This document shows positions 51,101 to 61,800 of a DNA stretch of 64,000 nt, piece after piece. Position numbers and translations under genes: made by a program. The notes beneath the pieces are model-generated. The model made no database searches. It was not told the origin of the DNA and worked only from the letters and a program-made list of their open reading frames with translations. Position 1 is the first letter of the stretch. The number at the start of each line of letters is the position of its first letter. Source of the DNA: Parapristionchus giblindavisi (taxonomy: Eukaryota > Nematoda > Chromadorea > Rhabditida > Diplogasteridae); the NCBI GenBank assembly GCA_943737045.1, contig CALSFV010000447.1:1-64000 (forward strand), in the 5' to 3' direction.

Positions 51101-52919
51101 TAAATCGGTTGCAAGGTAGTGTACTGCATCCAAAGCTGTGCCATTTTAATCAGTAGGAGTGTACTGTACTGCACTACCGTAACCGTAAGGAAACACGAAT
51201 TAATTTTTTTCAGTCGACCCATTATTTTCAACCATGACCCCGGGTTCATGGTTGAGAATGGCTGAGGTCGAAAAATTCATGATGATCCCGGATCAAATAC
51301 TATTTGGCATTATATCAACATTGGGCCAACTTTTATTTTTATGGATACCATAGCTCGAATTGCCGTAATCTAGCTACCGTACCCTATAATAATGTGGTGA
51401 AATTCTCGGAAAATCCGTTTGTATGTATTACTATTACGGTAATTCGGGGTATGGTATCCAGAAAAACAAAAGTTGGCTTACTGTTGATATAATGCCAAAT
51501 AGTATTTGGTCTGGGATCGTCATGAATTTTTCGACCTCAGCCATTCTCAACCATGAACCCCGGGTCATGGTTGAGAATCATGAGTCGACTGAAAAAAATT
51601 AGTTCGCGATTCCTTACGGTTACGGTAGTGCAGTACAGTACACTCCTACTGATAACAATGGTACAGCTTTGGTTGTCGTACGCCACCTTCCAACCGATTT
51701 ATATCAAAGAAACATATAAATTTTCAAGTTTGATTATTTAATAAATAAATTCTAGATCTGCGAAACGAAGATTCTTCACGAGGCAGTTGTTTTCGCAAAC
51801 GGACATGCATCAGCCACCATCCGCCCTATGAATCAACTTGACTTGACGGTCGACTGAATGTGGGAGTTGAAAAAATAAAATAAATATTTTTCTAAATTTT
51901 AAAAAAATGTAGTCCGAGTCTATTTGTATATTTTTCCTATGTACGCGCATCACTACGAGTAAAATGACATAATACAGCTACCTCTTACTCTTGCGAATTT
52001 CAAGAAATTTAATTTTCGATTTTTGCAATTTACACATATCTCACATTCAGTTGCAATTTTCGAGGCTTATGACAAACTGGCTGGCCAAGGGAATGTGACC
52101 ACCATGTGCATAATCGTCAGGGCTACAATATACACTATGGCATTTCTTGCAGTATCTCTTCAACGAGGATAGAATAAGAAAAATCTGAAAATCAGACACG
52201 AAAAAACATATTCAGAACGATATGATATTAATGTTCAGCAGTGTTTGTAAGAGTGCTTGACATGTTATTCACCAATAAAAAGAAATAAAAGTCCTAGCTA
52301 TCACGATTGAAAAGTTATGAATTTTTCAATTTTTTATTTTATGAAACATATGTGAGCCGGGTTTGAGCCCAAGGGCATTTTCACTATAACTTTCTTCGGT
52401 CTCCCCCCGGTATGTGTCTATGATGAAAGTATAGAGGTCCAGATCGAAAGTCTTGGCGAATGTCCGGACCATGCTCGAGTCTTACCGAGCCGGTCTCTTA
52501 ATGATTGTTTTGCCTTTGACATGGTGATTTGATGTTTCATAGATAACATAAATATTGGTTGTGAATATGGTTGAGCGCTCACATGATGTTAGGTAAATGA
52601 ATAAATATTGAATAAATATATACTTGTAGGCGTGGCCAATATTGGTTCGGGTCGTGTTATTCTTCATGATTTGGATGAGGAATACGTTATGACCTTCCCA
52701 TCGGGTTACGGTAGAAGTATTATGAGCACACCCTGGGTGGAATTGGGTGGAAAGGTACTGTAGTAATATTGTTTTATTGAATCTTATTGATTGATTGTCA
52801 GGTGAAAGTAACGTGTGAGAAGACGGGATACTATGCGGAGATTGACTTTCTGTGTAAGCCATTTATTGGGTATGTTTTTCCACTATCAATTCATTCATTA
52901 ATTAATTCATTAATTGTTA

Positions 52920-52980
<61 letters not shown>

Positions 52981-54084
52981 ATTTTCCTAAAATTACTTTA
53001 CCACTGTAAATAGTGATCGCTGTTGAGCGTATGAATTGACTGAAACATTTAATTGAATGGTGAAACAAAATATTTTGTTAATTTTTGTTTAATTTTAATT
53101 TTGTTTCACCATTCAATTTCATGTTTCATTCAATTCATAATTTTTCGACAGCGATCACTACAGTGGTAGAAGAAAAAATGAATTTCGATAAGTAATTTTA
53201 AACACTTTACTGACCTTCAGCCTTTTTTGTTGTTTATACGTGAACATGTTAACAGAAGTATCAAATTGACATTTTATTCGAATTCATTTCATAATCTCTT
53301 TTTATATTATTTCTTTTAGTGGTCGCCCTCATCGTATTTCGGGTAATCTGTACAGGGAAGGAACCAAGAAGCCATTCCTTACCATTCGGTTAGTTGAATT
53401 TGATCTTTGATCTTTGATCTGAGGCCTATGTGTCATTCTTTTACAGTGGAGAGTGGAACAGTATTCTGTACGCCAAACGACCCAATGAGGATGAATATGT
53501 GCTAGTCGATGTCAAGGTATACTGTATCCTGCGAATTGATTACAAACTAACTTTATTCACTGTTCCCAGGCTGGCAAAGAGATGAAGAAGCAATGTGTGC
53601 CTGTCATGCAACAAGGAGAGCGCGAGAGTAGACGGTATCGATTTAGTTACTCTTCTAACAATCACTTTTATTGATTTATCGATTGATTGATTGACCGTAT
53701 CTTTTTTTAGATTATGGAGACACGTAACGGTTGGTCTACTACGTAATAAGATTCCGAAAGCAACACATGGAAAGAGGGAAATTGAACAAAGACAGAGAGA
53801 TGAGGCTAAGGTTGGTCATTTTGATAATGTACATAACATAATGTACATTGAATTTCCTTCCGGTTATCGTTGATACTTTTGATAGGAGATGGAAATTGAT
53901 TGGTTATGTACTGGTGTCATAGAATTATCGATCGTTTTGTTGAGTTATTGATTACCTAAACTCTTTTTACTTTGTCCAGGCACGTGCTGAGAAGGGTGAG
54001 AAGTGGGTGCCCCAGATGTTTGCCCAAGATGACCAAGAACGATGGTACTTCTCCAAGGGACTCACACTACGTGAGGATGTATGA
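39175..54084 (+). CDS. oxysterol-binding-protein-related protein (ORP9/10/11 type)
   Basis: Twenty-one exons encode 688 aa: 39175-39227, 39510-39593, 39930-40014, 40404-40556, 42528-42664, 42727-42775, 47989-48166, 48222-48286, 48703-48906, 48969-49027, 49259-49342, 49484-49585, 49887-49989, 50166-50274, 52630-52754, 52802-52869, 53320-53388, 53447-53516, 53570-53634, 53711-53810, 53980-54084. The N-terminal PH domain ([51 protein letters not shown]) binds phosphoinositides. An acidic linker ([16 protein letters not shown]) follows. The ORD lipid-transfer domain has [12 protein letters not shown] and the family signature [15 protein letters not shown], then FLGLSIGVANIG, GNLYREG and [20 protein letters not shown]. 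It should move sterol or phosphatidylserine/PI4P at membrane contacts. No FFAT motif was identified. Two introns hold fold-back transposons and intron 6 is 5.2 kb. Confidence 0.95.
40741..42323. mobile_element. Tc1-like fold-back element with transposase remnants
   Basis: A 1583-bp element with ends CAGTACTGGACAAAAAAGTG / CAGTACTGGCCAAAAAAGTG and TA on both sides, in ORP intron 4. The arms are about 550-600 bp and both encode the same transposase N-terminal helix-turn-helix fragment ([17 protein letters not shown], plus strand left, minus strand right). The middle, read on the minus strand, has a catalytic-core fragment with [20 protein letters not shown] and [17 protein letters not shown]. 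This is a rearranged, defective Tc1/mariner transposon. Confidence 0.88.
42776..47988 (+). other. 5.2-kb intron of the ORP gene, pyrimidine-rich
   Basis: No nested gene was found. It contains pyrimidine-rich low-complexity stretches on the sense strand (43600-43760, 44100-44200, 45600-45765), a poly-G run at 44714-44730 and a relic at 43930-44065 related to the end of the 60.6-63.3 kb element (shared TCGATGCTGATTT and AATGCCTAATCGACCT). Confidence 0.7.
43930..44065. mobile_element. solo end of the 60.6-63.3 kb element family
   Basis: About 135 bp resembling the outer arm at 60585-60730: CGATGCTGATTT, GAAATGCCTAATCGACCT, GAAAATCG-TATTGAAA and CACA-ACTATC-GGATTG in the same order. Confidence 0.7.
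50289..52497. mobile_element. 2.2-kb near-perfect palindrome flanked by TTAA
   Basis: Two arms of about 1.05-1.1 kb are reverse complements around 51395, starting GAGACCGGCTCGGTAAGACT. They are flanked by TTAA at 50285-50288 and 52498-52501, the target of piggyBac-type transposases. No transposase is encoded; the small mirrored ORFs at 51061-51249 and 51553-51741 are the same sequence in the two arms. It lies in ORP intron 14 and would form one of the longest hairpins in the window. Confidence 0.88.
52919..52978. repeat. (TTA)n microsatellite
   Basis: About 19 consecutive TAT/TTA units in ORP intron 16. Confidence 0.95.
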
Positions 54085-54815
54085 TTCGTCACGACTACCG
54101 TACCCCGCACTCGAAGCACCAACCACACCACACCACACTCTATGAACCATCCGTGATCAATTTCCTACATCAGCCATAATCGACCCGTGTAACATTTATT
54201 GATAAATCGTGGTATCGTATCCATCATTGTACCTTCAATAGTCATTGAACACATTCCTCCATTCTTTTTATCCTTTCTTATGAGTAGATCAATAATTGGT
54301 ATTTATTGATTGATTGCAGACATTTCATCTTGTTCCCTTTTCCGATCGTCTATATTCGTTGTTTATTCATTATTCATTGTACAACTGCAACCCTGCACAT
54401 ACCGTAGTTGATTCGTCATATTAGGTTCTTGTCTAATCGATTGTTTAGTATCATTATCGATTAGTATCACTACCGATTAATTTGTATCATTGGGATGTCG
54501 CATATCATGCATGTATTGCTTTTCTGTTTGTTTCCTGCACAAAAATGGTCTTCTCCTACAAAGTTGGGAGTAAGAGCCATTTGTTCTTCCCTTTATATTA
54601 TTATTATAATTATTATTATTACAATTTCTTGATACACAATGCTTAGAGAGAACATATAAAGAGATGATTTGTATTAATAAAGCTTTTATATTTATTGTCT
54701 TCACATTTCGAATCTGATTGGACTAATCGATGAATACTGTATGCGCCACAGTAATAATATTTTTAGACATTTACAAGATGGGAAATTCAATAATTCAATC
54801 AATACAGCTTACAGT
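54085..54815. other. intergenic region ORP to PSMG4-like gene
   Basis: About 0.73 kb, AT-rich, with an ATTAATAAAG polyadenylation-type signal at about 54675. No gene seen. Confidence 0.5.
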
Positions 54816-55384
54816 ATGCGCAAAGTGTTTTCACTGGCGGTGGGTTCCCGAGACGAACTGCCTTGCTGGTTCCTGCTTGACGGTGACTGCCTCTTTGTGC
54901 AGGTATACTGTAGCTACTATCGATCGAATGTGAATTACCGTAATCAGATTGGCGTCGATTCCACCATATTATGTGTGGCGCAAACGCCAGAACTATCGTC
55001 AGTATTGATTGATCACGCGTCTCCTGTTACTTTGCATATGAAGATTATCGCTCAACGTCTAAGCAAACTGTGTCCTGGCAAACAGGTTATTGATTGATTC
55101 ATTGATTATTATTATTGACTACCAATAAATTCGTGAGTTAGCTAGCTGGTGAGGGTGGTAAGATAACTTACTAGTATGCTAGATAAGCTAACAAGTATGA
55201 GTTATTATTGAATGTAGTTGCTCTGATTCAAATGATGATGTTAATATTGATTGGTTTATCAATTCAGATATTTGTCTCAACTGATCGAGTAGAAGAGGAG
55301 AATGATCTATTCTGGGAATCGATATCGAAACAATTGAATCAGACCATACTGAAGGAGATGAATTCTACTGATTTAACTGTTTAG
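54816..55384 (+). CDS. PSMG4-like proteasome assembly chaperone
   Basis: Three exons (54816-54902, 54948-55085, 55268-55384) encode 113 aa; the first intron is 45 nt and would also stay open if retained. The pattern fits PSMG4 (PAC4): a central hydrophobic strand ILCVAQTPELSSVLIDHA, then AQRLSKLCPGKQIFVSTDRV, then a C-terminal helix SISKQLNQTILKEM. PSMG3/PSMG4 assist assembly of the 20S proteasome alpha ring in the cytosol. Family assignment is by pattern only and the protein is fast-evolving. The start is one base after a ttacag acceptor. The next gene begins 187 bp downstream. Confidence 0.7.
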
Positions 55385-55571
55385 ACAATTAATCGATAAT
55401 TGTATACGTTGATCTCTTTATTGATTTATTTTATGTTGTTAATTGATCGATAAATACTGACGGGTTTTCACACTTTAGTGTATAAAGTATTCCTCTGGTT
55501 AATCTCCATTGGCTCGATCGATATCTCTGCTACAATAGCTAGTCAAATATTGATTAACGAGGAGTTACAGT

Positions 55572-56458
55572 ATGTTGCGTTGTTTGACGATGAATTATCG
55601 ATCGAGGGCATCTACAGCAATGGCTGCTGTGCAGTATAGATGTCATAGTGGACCATCGTCGTCTAATCCTGGTTGGTGTTGTGCAAGATTTTATATTTTG
55701 TCATTGGAGAATATTATATAACGTCAGAATGAGAAAATGTGGGAAATTTGTCGAAAATTTACAAAATATCTAAATTCCATGTTTTTTTCATATTGTTATT
55801 GATATAATATCAGAGATATCTAAGTGTGTGTGTTAGTCCACAATGTGGATTCCACATATGCAAGAAAAAAACGTCGCATCCGTGTTCATAGTGTTGGTTA
55901 CCAAAGTGGGCAATCCTGAGAGGGTTTATCACTTTTGATCAAACCCCCCATGTAACGATAAAAAATGTAACGATAGATCATGAGCACATCGTTGTATATG
56001 TCTGTCACGATTTTGCTGTTTTACAGGCGATAACAAGGGAGGATCACCTCCTTCTAAAAAGGGTCAGATTGCCCCTGCTTCACCGGATATGATCAAGAAG
56101 AAGACGCCTACAGGCAAACTTGATAATAATGTGAGTGATCTTTGATCTTTTGATTTTGATCACTGATAATATCTTTCTTTCTGTAGCCGGAACTCGATGA
56201 GGATGGTTGGCCGAAGAGAAGAATCCTCAATCCAGAGACTGGTATCACTTTTATTTTATTTTAATCAATATTTTCTTATTTTGATACTTAATATAGTTCT
56301 CTTTTTGAAAACGTCGGAAAGATTCATTGATTTATATTTGCCGTGCTAATCGATATCTTTCCATTACATGGTTTACAGGTGAAATCGGTGGTCCACAGGG
56401 TCCAGAACCGACGAGATACGGAGATTGGGAGAGGAAGGGACGAGTATCCGACTTTTAA
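55572..56458 (+). CDS. succinate dehydrogenase assembly factor 4 (SDHAF4)
   Basis: Four exons (55572-55671, 56027-56130, 56187-56241, 56379-56458) encode 112 aa. The C-terminal signature [20 protein letters not shown] followed by [11 protein letters not shown] is diagnostic of the SDHAF4 (DUF1674) family. The N-terminus ([20 protein letters not shown]) is basic and Ser-rich like a mitochondrial presequence. The Lys/Pro-rich middle is variable. SDHAF4 binds flavinylated SDHA and helps complex II assembly while limiting oxidant production. The start codon is one base behind ttacag, a trans-splice acceptor, and the gene sits between PSMG4-like and CSN7 with gaps of 187 and 206 bp. Confidence 0.95.
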
Positions 56459-56664
56459 GTCGAATTATACCATAATAGATTGTATAGAATATTGATTGAT
56501 TTGGTGCTTGATAAATGGTTTATTGCTCTCGTTCTTTTGTGTAATATCTCTTGGTTTGATACCCTGGATGATACCTACCTGAACATTGATCATCAATTTC
56601 GAATTAAAATAGGTTTATATTGATTGATATTTTATGCGAAAATCGATAATTTAAGGATTTAAAA

Positions 56665-57670
56665 ATGACCTCTCAACAAGTATTATCATCTCGTGGTCCT
56701 TCACAGTAAGTAGCCTATTTTTGCTTATGTCTCATATTATTATAGTCCCTATCTAATCAATACTTCAGAATGTACGGTAGCCTTCTCGAAGATTCGTCTC
56801 TCGACGAGAATACCCGTCGATTGATCGAAGCATTCGCGTACGGTAGCATTGCTGATGTACCGCAAGACGAACGACAGAGGCTCCCTCAAGAAGTGAGCAT
56901 TGAATCGTGATGATATCGGTATTTACAGTATACTTTTTAGGCGATCGATAATCTCCGTCGTATTTCACTCGTACACGCTGTCACTATTCATGGACGAATT
57001 TTGGCGTGAGTATCGATCGTTTATTGATTGATTCGATATTGACCCTTTATCGATTTGATTCATCATTCCGAAATACTGAGTCATTAGACAATGCTCTAGC
57101 GCATAACTTTATTCCACTAATCAAAAATATATCATGCTAGCCTAACCTATGTCACCATCAGTGCATTATTCCATCGATTGATCTTCAATCTTGGCGTAAT
57201 CAATAATGTATTGATTGAGTTATGATGATCTTCGTTCGTTCCTTGGAGTTTCATCTGATGCAGAACTTGAATCAATTGTCATCGATGCTGTATATGAGGG
57301 TATGATCAATGCATATCTTGATGGAACTGCAAGAGTTGTCAAGTAAGCATATGGTAGATTGATTTTTGATCTTAATTAAGGAAGGGTACTGTAGATTGCT
57401 CTTTGATCTTGATCTAGGATGGGCACTGTAGATTAATCTTTGATCTTTATCCAGGAAGTGCACTGTATATGATCTTTGATCTTAATCAAGGTAGGGTACT
57501 GTAGATTGATCTTTGATCTTTATATTGTCTTTGGAAATCTTTGAACTCAATCAGAGTGACATCGTGGGCAGCTAGAGAGGCAAATGCTCTGAAATTGGTT
57601 GAGATGGGACAGATGCTCGATCAATGGATTGCAAGAAGTAAAAAGGTATTATTTTATTTATTTTATAATC

Positions 57671-57703
<33 letters not shown>

Positions 57704-58046
57704 TTTAGGATATTGATTGATGTCTAGATATTATCAGGTTCTTCAAGATGCGGAGAGCAAGGCGATTGAGGAGGATGAGAAGATGATGACTGAGATTGAA
57801 AGGGAGAAGCAGGTATGGTTGAATGAATGAATCAATAAATCAAATATTTATGTTTAGATAGGAGAAGATCTATTGGCTGCTCGTCAACTCCATGAAGAAG
57901 ATCATCGTAATCGTACATCATCTACACGTCTCTTCTTATCTGGCAATGGAAGTGCTTCCGGTTCTGAGAATATTCCCGGTCCCAGTGGAAGTGGGCGGAG
58001 CCAGAAGTTTAGTAAATTCAGAGGACGATTCACAGGCAACAAATAG
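56665..58046 (+). CDS. COP9 signalosome subunit 7 (CSN7)
   Basis: Seven exons (56665-56705, 56769-56892, 56941-57005, 57220-57342, 57555-57645, 57738-57812, 57858-58046) encode 235 aa, near the usual 215-275. The PCI module is recognisable: LIEAFAYGSIADV, IDNLRRISLVHAVTIHGRIL, then the winged-helix core AELESIVIDAVYEGMINAYL followed by DGTARVV. A C-terminal helix (QDAESKAIEEDEKMMTEIER) and a Ser/Gly-rich basic tail (GRSQKFSKFRGRFTGNK) follow, as in CSN7. The complex removes NEDD8 from cullins. The related eIF3 subunit M is longer at the N-terminus, which argues against that identity. AATAAA lies at about 58095. Confidence 0.82.
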
Positions 58047-58865
58047 TACTGTAGATGGAATATATTGCTGTACACGATCTCGTCCCCTTGTAATGAATAA
58101 ATTATTTGTTCTTTTGTGTGTATAATTTGTGATTTTCTGATAAATATGTATATCGATGTGGTGTGACCAATACAAAAATACACTTAGCAGAGATGCTGAT
58201 TTTTGTGTAAATCTCAGATGCGCTCATGTCGTTCTTTCAGTACATTTATTTTTTTTAAGCAATGAAATTTTTTTATTACATAAATAAGAAACCCTGAAAC
58301 TGAAAGACATTCTGGAAAAATGAATAATCAGTCAATACCAGAGTTTAATATTGGATATTCACCAATTATAAAAAAATGAAAAAAACTTTTTGCAAAAATC
58401 GATCAATAAAATGATTTGTTGTGAGTTAAATTATTGTGTGGAATTACGGTAAGTAGAAAAGTCGACTGATTTAACGCACTTCATTCTAGTTCGATTTGCG
58501 ATGATTTCCTTCCATTTTTACCGAGTTTTTATCGATTTCTGGTTCAATTCTCATGTTATTTCCTAGTTTTGACTATGCTCGAACGATATATCAATAATTT
58601 TCCCTTAATCTATATATGTAATTGATGCTAAAGGCACGGAGCGATTGAAATTTCTTAAATTTTTTGCTTAGCTAGACTTTCTTGTTATTCCATAAAAAAT
58701 ATAATCTCTGTATGCCATACAGAGACAGAGATTACGACGAGTTGGAAATGAGTCAGAAAAATACATATATTTAACCGGGGTTTTCTGAAGCTTACGTTCA
58801 GCGCTGAGCTTACGTTCCTGAATTCAGGTCCTAGTCCTCTTTGACGATAATTGTTTCGTTCAGAT
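58047..58865. other. intergenic region CSN7 to MATH-BTB gene
   Basis: AT-rich, about 0.8 kb. A ttcgttcag acceptor ends two bases before the next start codon. No gene seen. Confidence 0.5.
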
Positions 58866-61800
58866 ATGTCATCAACTGATGTTGTTATGGAAGATAATCG
58901 ATTCAATAATGATCATGAGATTGAATTGGTGAAATCTGAATCGATCAGAGTAGAATTGAGGAATTACAATGAACATCGCATGTTTATGCCAAGTCGTCAT
59001 ATTGGATTGCCTTTCAGAATGTAATAATTCATGCTTATTGAATATTCACTGTAATATGCAACTGTTTAAGTTGTTCTTACAAGAAAGAAGCTACATTGTG
59101 CGGTGTTGGTTTCTATTTGAGCATCTTACGCGAAAATGATGGTAACCAGTTGTTCGCGGAGCTTTCATATAACACGTATTCTATTTCATATTCATATTTG
59201 ATTCGAAAATCTCTCATAGTGTGATCAATAATTTCAGAATGAGCTATTACGAATGGGAGGCGAAATATGATGTCGCTCCATTCTTTGAGTGCAAATTCGA
59301 TGTAAAATTACAATTGATGAAGACTGTTAAGGACAAGTATGTTTTATATTGGCTAAATAACTATCGATCGATTATTGACTATTTTGTGTATGATATTTGG
59401 TCCCAACACGAGAAATTCCATTAGATTACTGTAATCAATGAAATAATCACTAACGTACCCTGTGAAAAACTTCCACTTTTCTGTTTCAAATTTCAGATTG
59501 CATGACTCCATAATCAATGAGTTTTCTATGAGTGATGTTCATTATAATTATGATCATATTACTCCTGTGAAGTTCTGTATTGGGTTGGATTACTTTTCTT
59601 TCTAATCTTACCTTCCGTTTTTTTCTATTCAGAAATGAGTCGTCGATCTTTGATAAAATCGATAAACTCAATATTTGTGATGGGATCGATGCTATTCTTA
59701 TTGTTACGGTAGTATATCTTCATTTTTATTCACTCATTTTGGCTCACTTCAGATGAAAGTAAAGAGGGGTATGGTACCTCGTATTCTCAATTCTTTCTCT
59801 TCTCCATCTAAGTTAACTGACCTTAAGATTACTGTGGGAGATACAGTATTCTATGTCAATAAGTTAGTTTCTCTAATTATATTTTTAAACAATATTAATT
59901 ATAGAGCGATAATTGCAATGAATTCTTCAGTTTTATGTGAATTGATCTATCCAAAATCAGGAAAAGTTGTGAATGAGGTAAAATAATGAAGGCGAAATGA
60001 AATATTTTGAACATTACTATTTATTGATTACTATCGATGGTGTATTCTCACTTGAATTTGAGTTGTTATTGAAATGTATCTATCCAGAGAATATTGAGGT
60101 ATTTAAAACATGTAATTTGTTGTATAATATATTTATCAAATTGCAGATTAGCGAAGATGATGCAATTACTATTCTAAAATTAGCTTCTAAATTCAAGATT
60201 GATAATGTTGTCTGGAAATGTGCTGATGTATTAAAGGTTGATTTGTAATATTATTTAAACAAGTAAAATGCATATAACCCCGTTTAACGTGATTAGAAGT
60301 AGCCGATAAAGTCCCGTACCATTCTTATACAGGAATAAATGATTTGATAATTATGAGTTAGTAAAATGTTTTACAGGAAATGTTTGATGACGCAGATCCA
60401 ATGTACCCTCTTGAAAATGAATTTTCTCTTGAAGCAGCATTGAAAGTCTGTGATCAATATAACCTATCACAATTGTGCAACGAAATATTTTTATATCTCC
60501 AATATGAAGAGAACTATTATATGCTATCACGTGAGAAAATATTGGTTCGTGCTTTCATATATACATAAGTATCTAGGATCAGTTTTCGATGCTGATTTTT
60601 GCTGATTTTTTTATTCGTATCCGTGTTTAGAAAATGCCTAATCGACCTCTGTTCCGAGAAAATCGGTATTGAAATTTGGCTTGTTAATTCGAAAAATCGT
60701 GTAGTTTCCTTCACAGACTATCTGGATTGCATCGGAAAGATCCGGCAATGTAAAACGCGGTCTCTGTAAGAACGTCGGAGGGGGTGGCACAGTTTTTTCA
60801 AAATGGTCCGATTTCGCTCAAACTTTCAGGGCAGAGTGCCTGGGGGTGGGATACACTTCAGCCAAAAAATTGGACCCGTAGGTTGATCTTTGATCTTTGA
60901 TCTTCGGAATTTTCAACGTAATATTAACCAATCATGCTATACACCATTCGATAGAGCGTGAAAAGTTGTGTCAGGATCCAAATTTTAGAAGGTGTAGGTG
61001 CTCTGGTATTCGAGAAAAAGAAGAAAATGTCGAAAAAAGGGTGATCTCTATTTTCAAAAAATATTTTCGCCATGTTCCAATGGCGGCCGGCTCCTAGAAA
61101 TTACGTTGTATATGCAAAATTGTATGGAGAATCCGATAAAAATAGTCTCCAGTCTGTCCGACATGCCAGCCATGCACTTTTTCGCGAAAAACTAGCGTTA
61201 GCTAGCGTTCGCGTTAGCTAAGTTAGCAACCCGGGTTCGAGTCCGCCTCCCGACATCAAATTTTTGCAACTTTTTTTCGACCACTAATTGAGCTCAATTC
61301 AACAAAATTTCATAATTCATGTGTTTTCACAGTGGTCTGACAATTGCTTGACCAATTTTTCAGCGATTTTTTTGCACTTAAGCTGCAGACAGATGCTGAG
61401 ACAGAGACAGATGGCAGATAGAGATGCAGAGACAGATGACAGATGCGAGAAGATGGGTGTGGGAATGAAGCAGTGGAGGAACATTTTTCCATCTCTATCT
61501 CATTCTAGCTTTCACTCGCTCCGCTGCGTGTATGCATTGTTTTGCAGGAATCAATCAACACTCCATCCAGTATGAGGGAGTTCCTAATGCTCCTTTTAAT
61601 AATCTCCCTGCTATCCAATGCTGTTCCCGTCGGCAATAAGGTTTGTTCCCAGTGAATCTATGAGCGATGTAAATGTTTCAGAGAACAGCTGAAGAAGACC
61701 TGCCGTCGAATAAGAATGATAAAAGAATCAAATTCCTACAGAAAGATACCGATTTCGTACAAGAATCGATCAAGTGTCATTTTCAAGAGGTACGTACTAC

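Noticed and set aside
51061..51741. Mirrored 62-aa ORFs in the ORP intron palindrome as genes
   Set aside because: They are the same sequence read from opposite arms of the palindrome, with no signal or domain; chance open frames.
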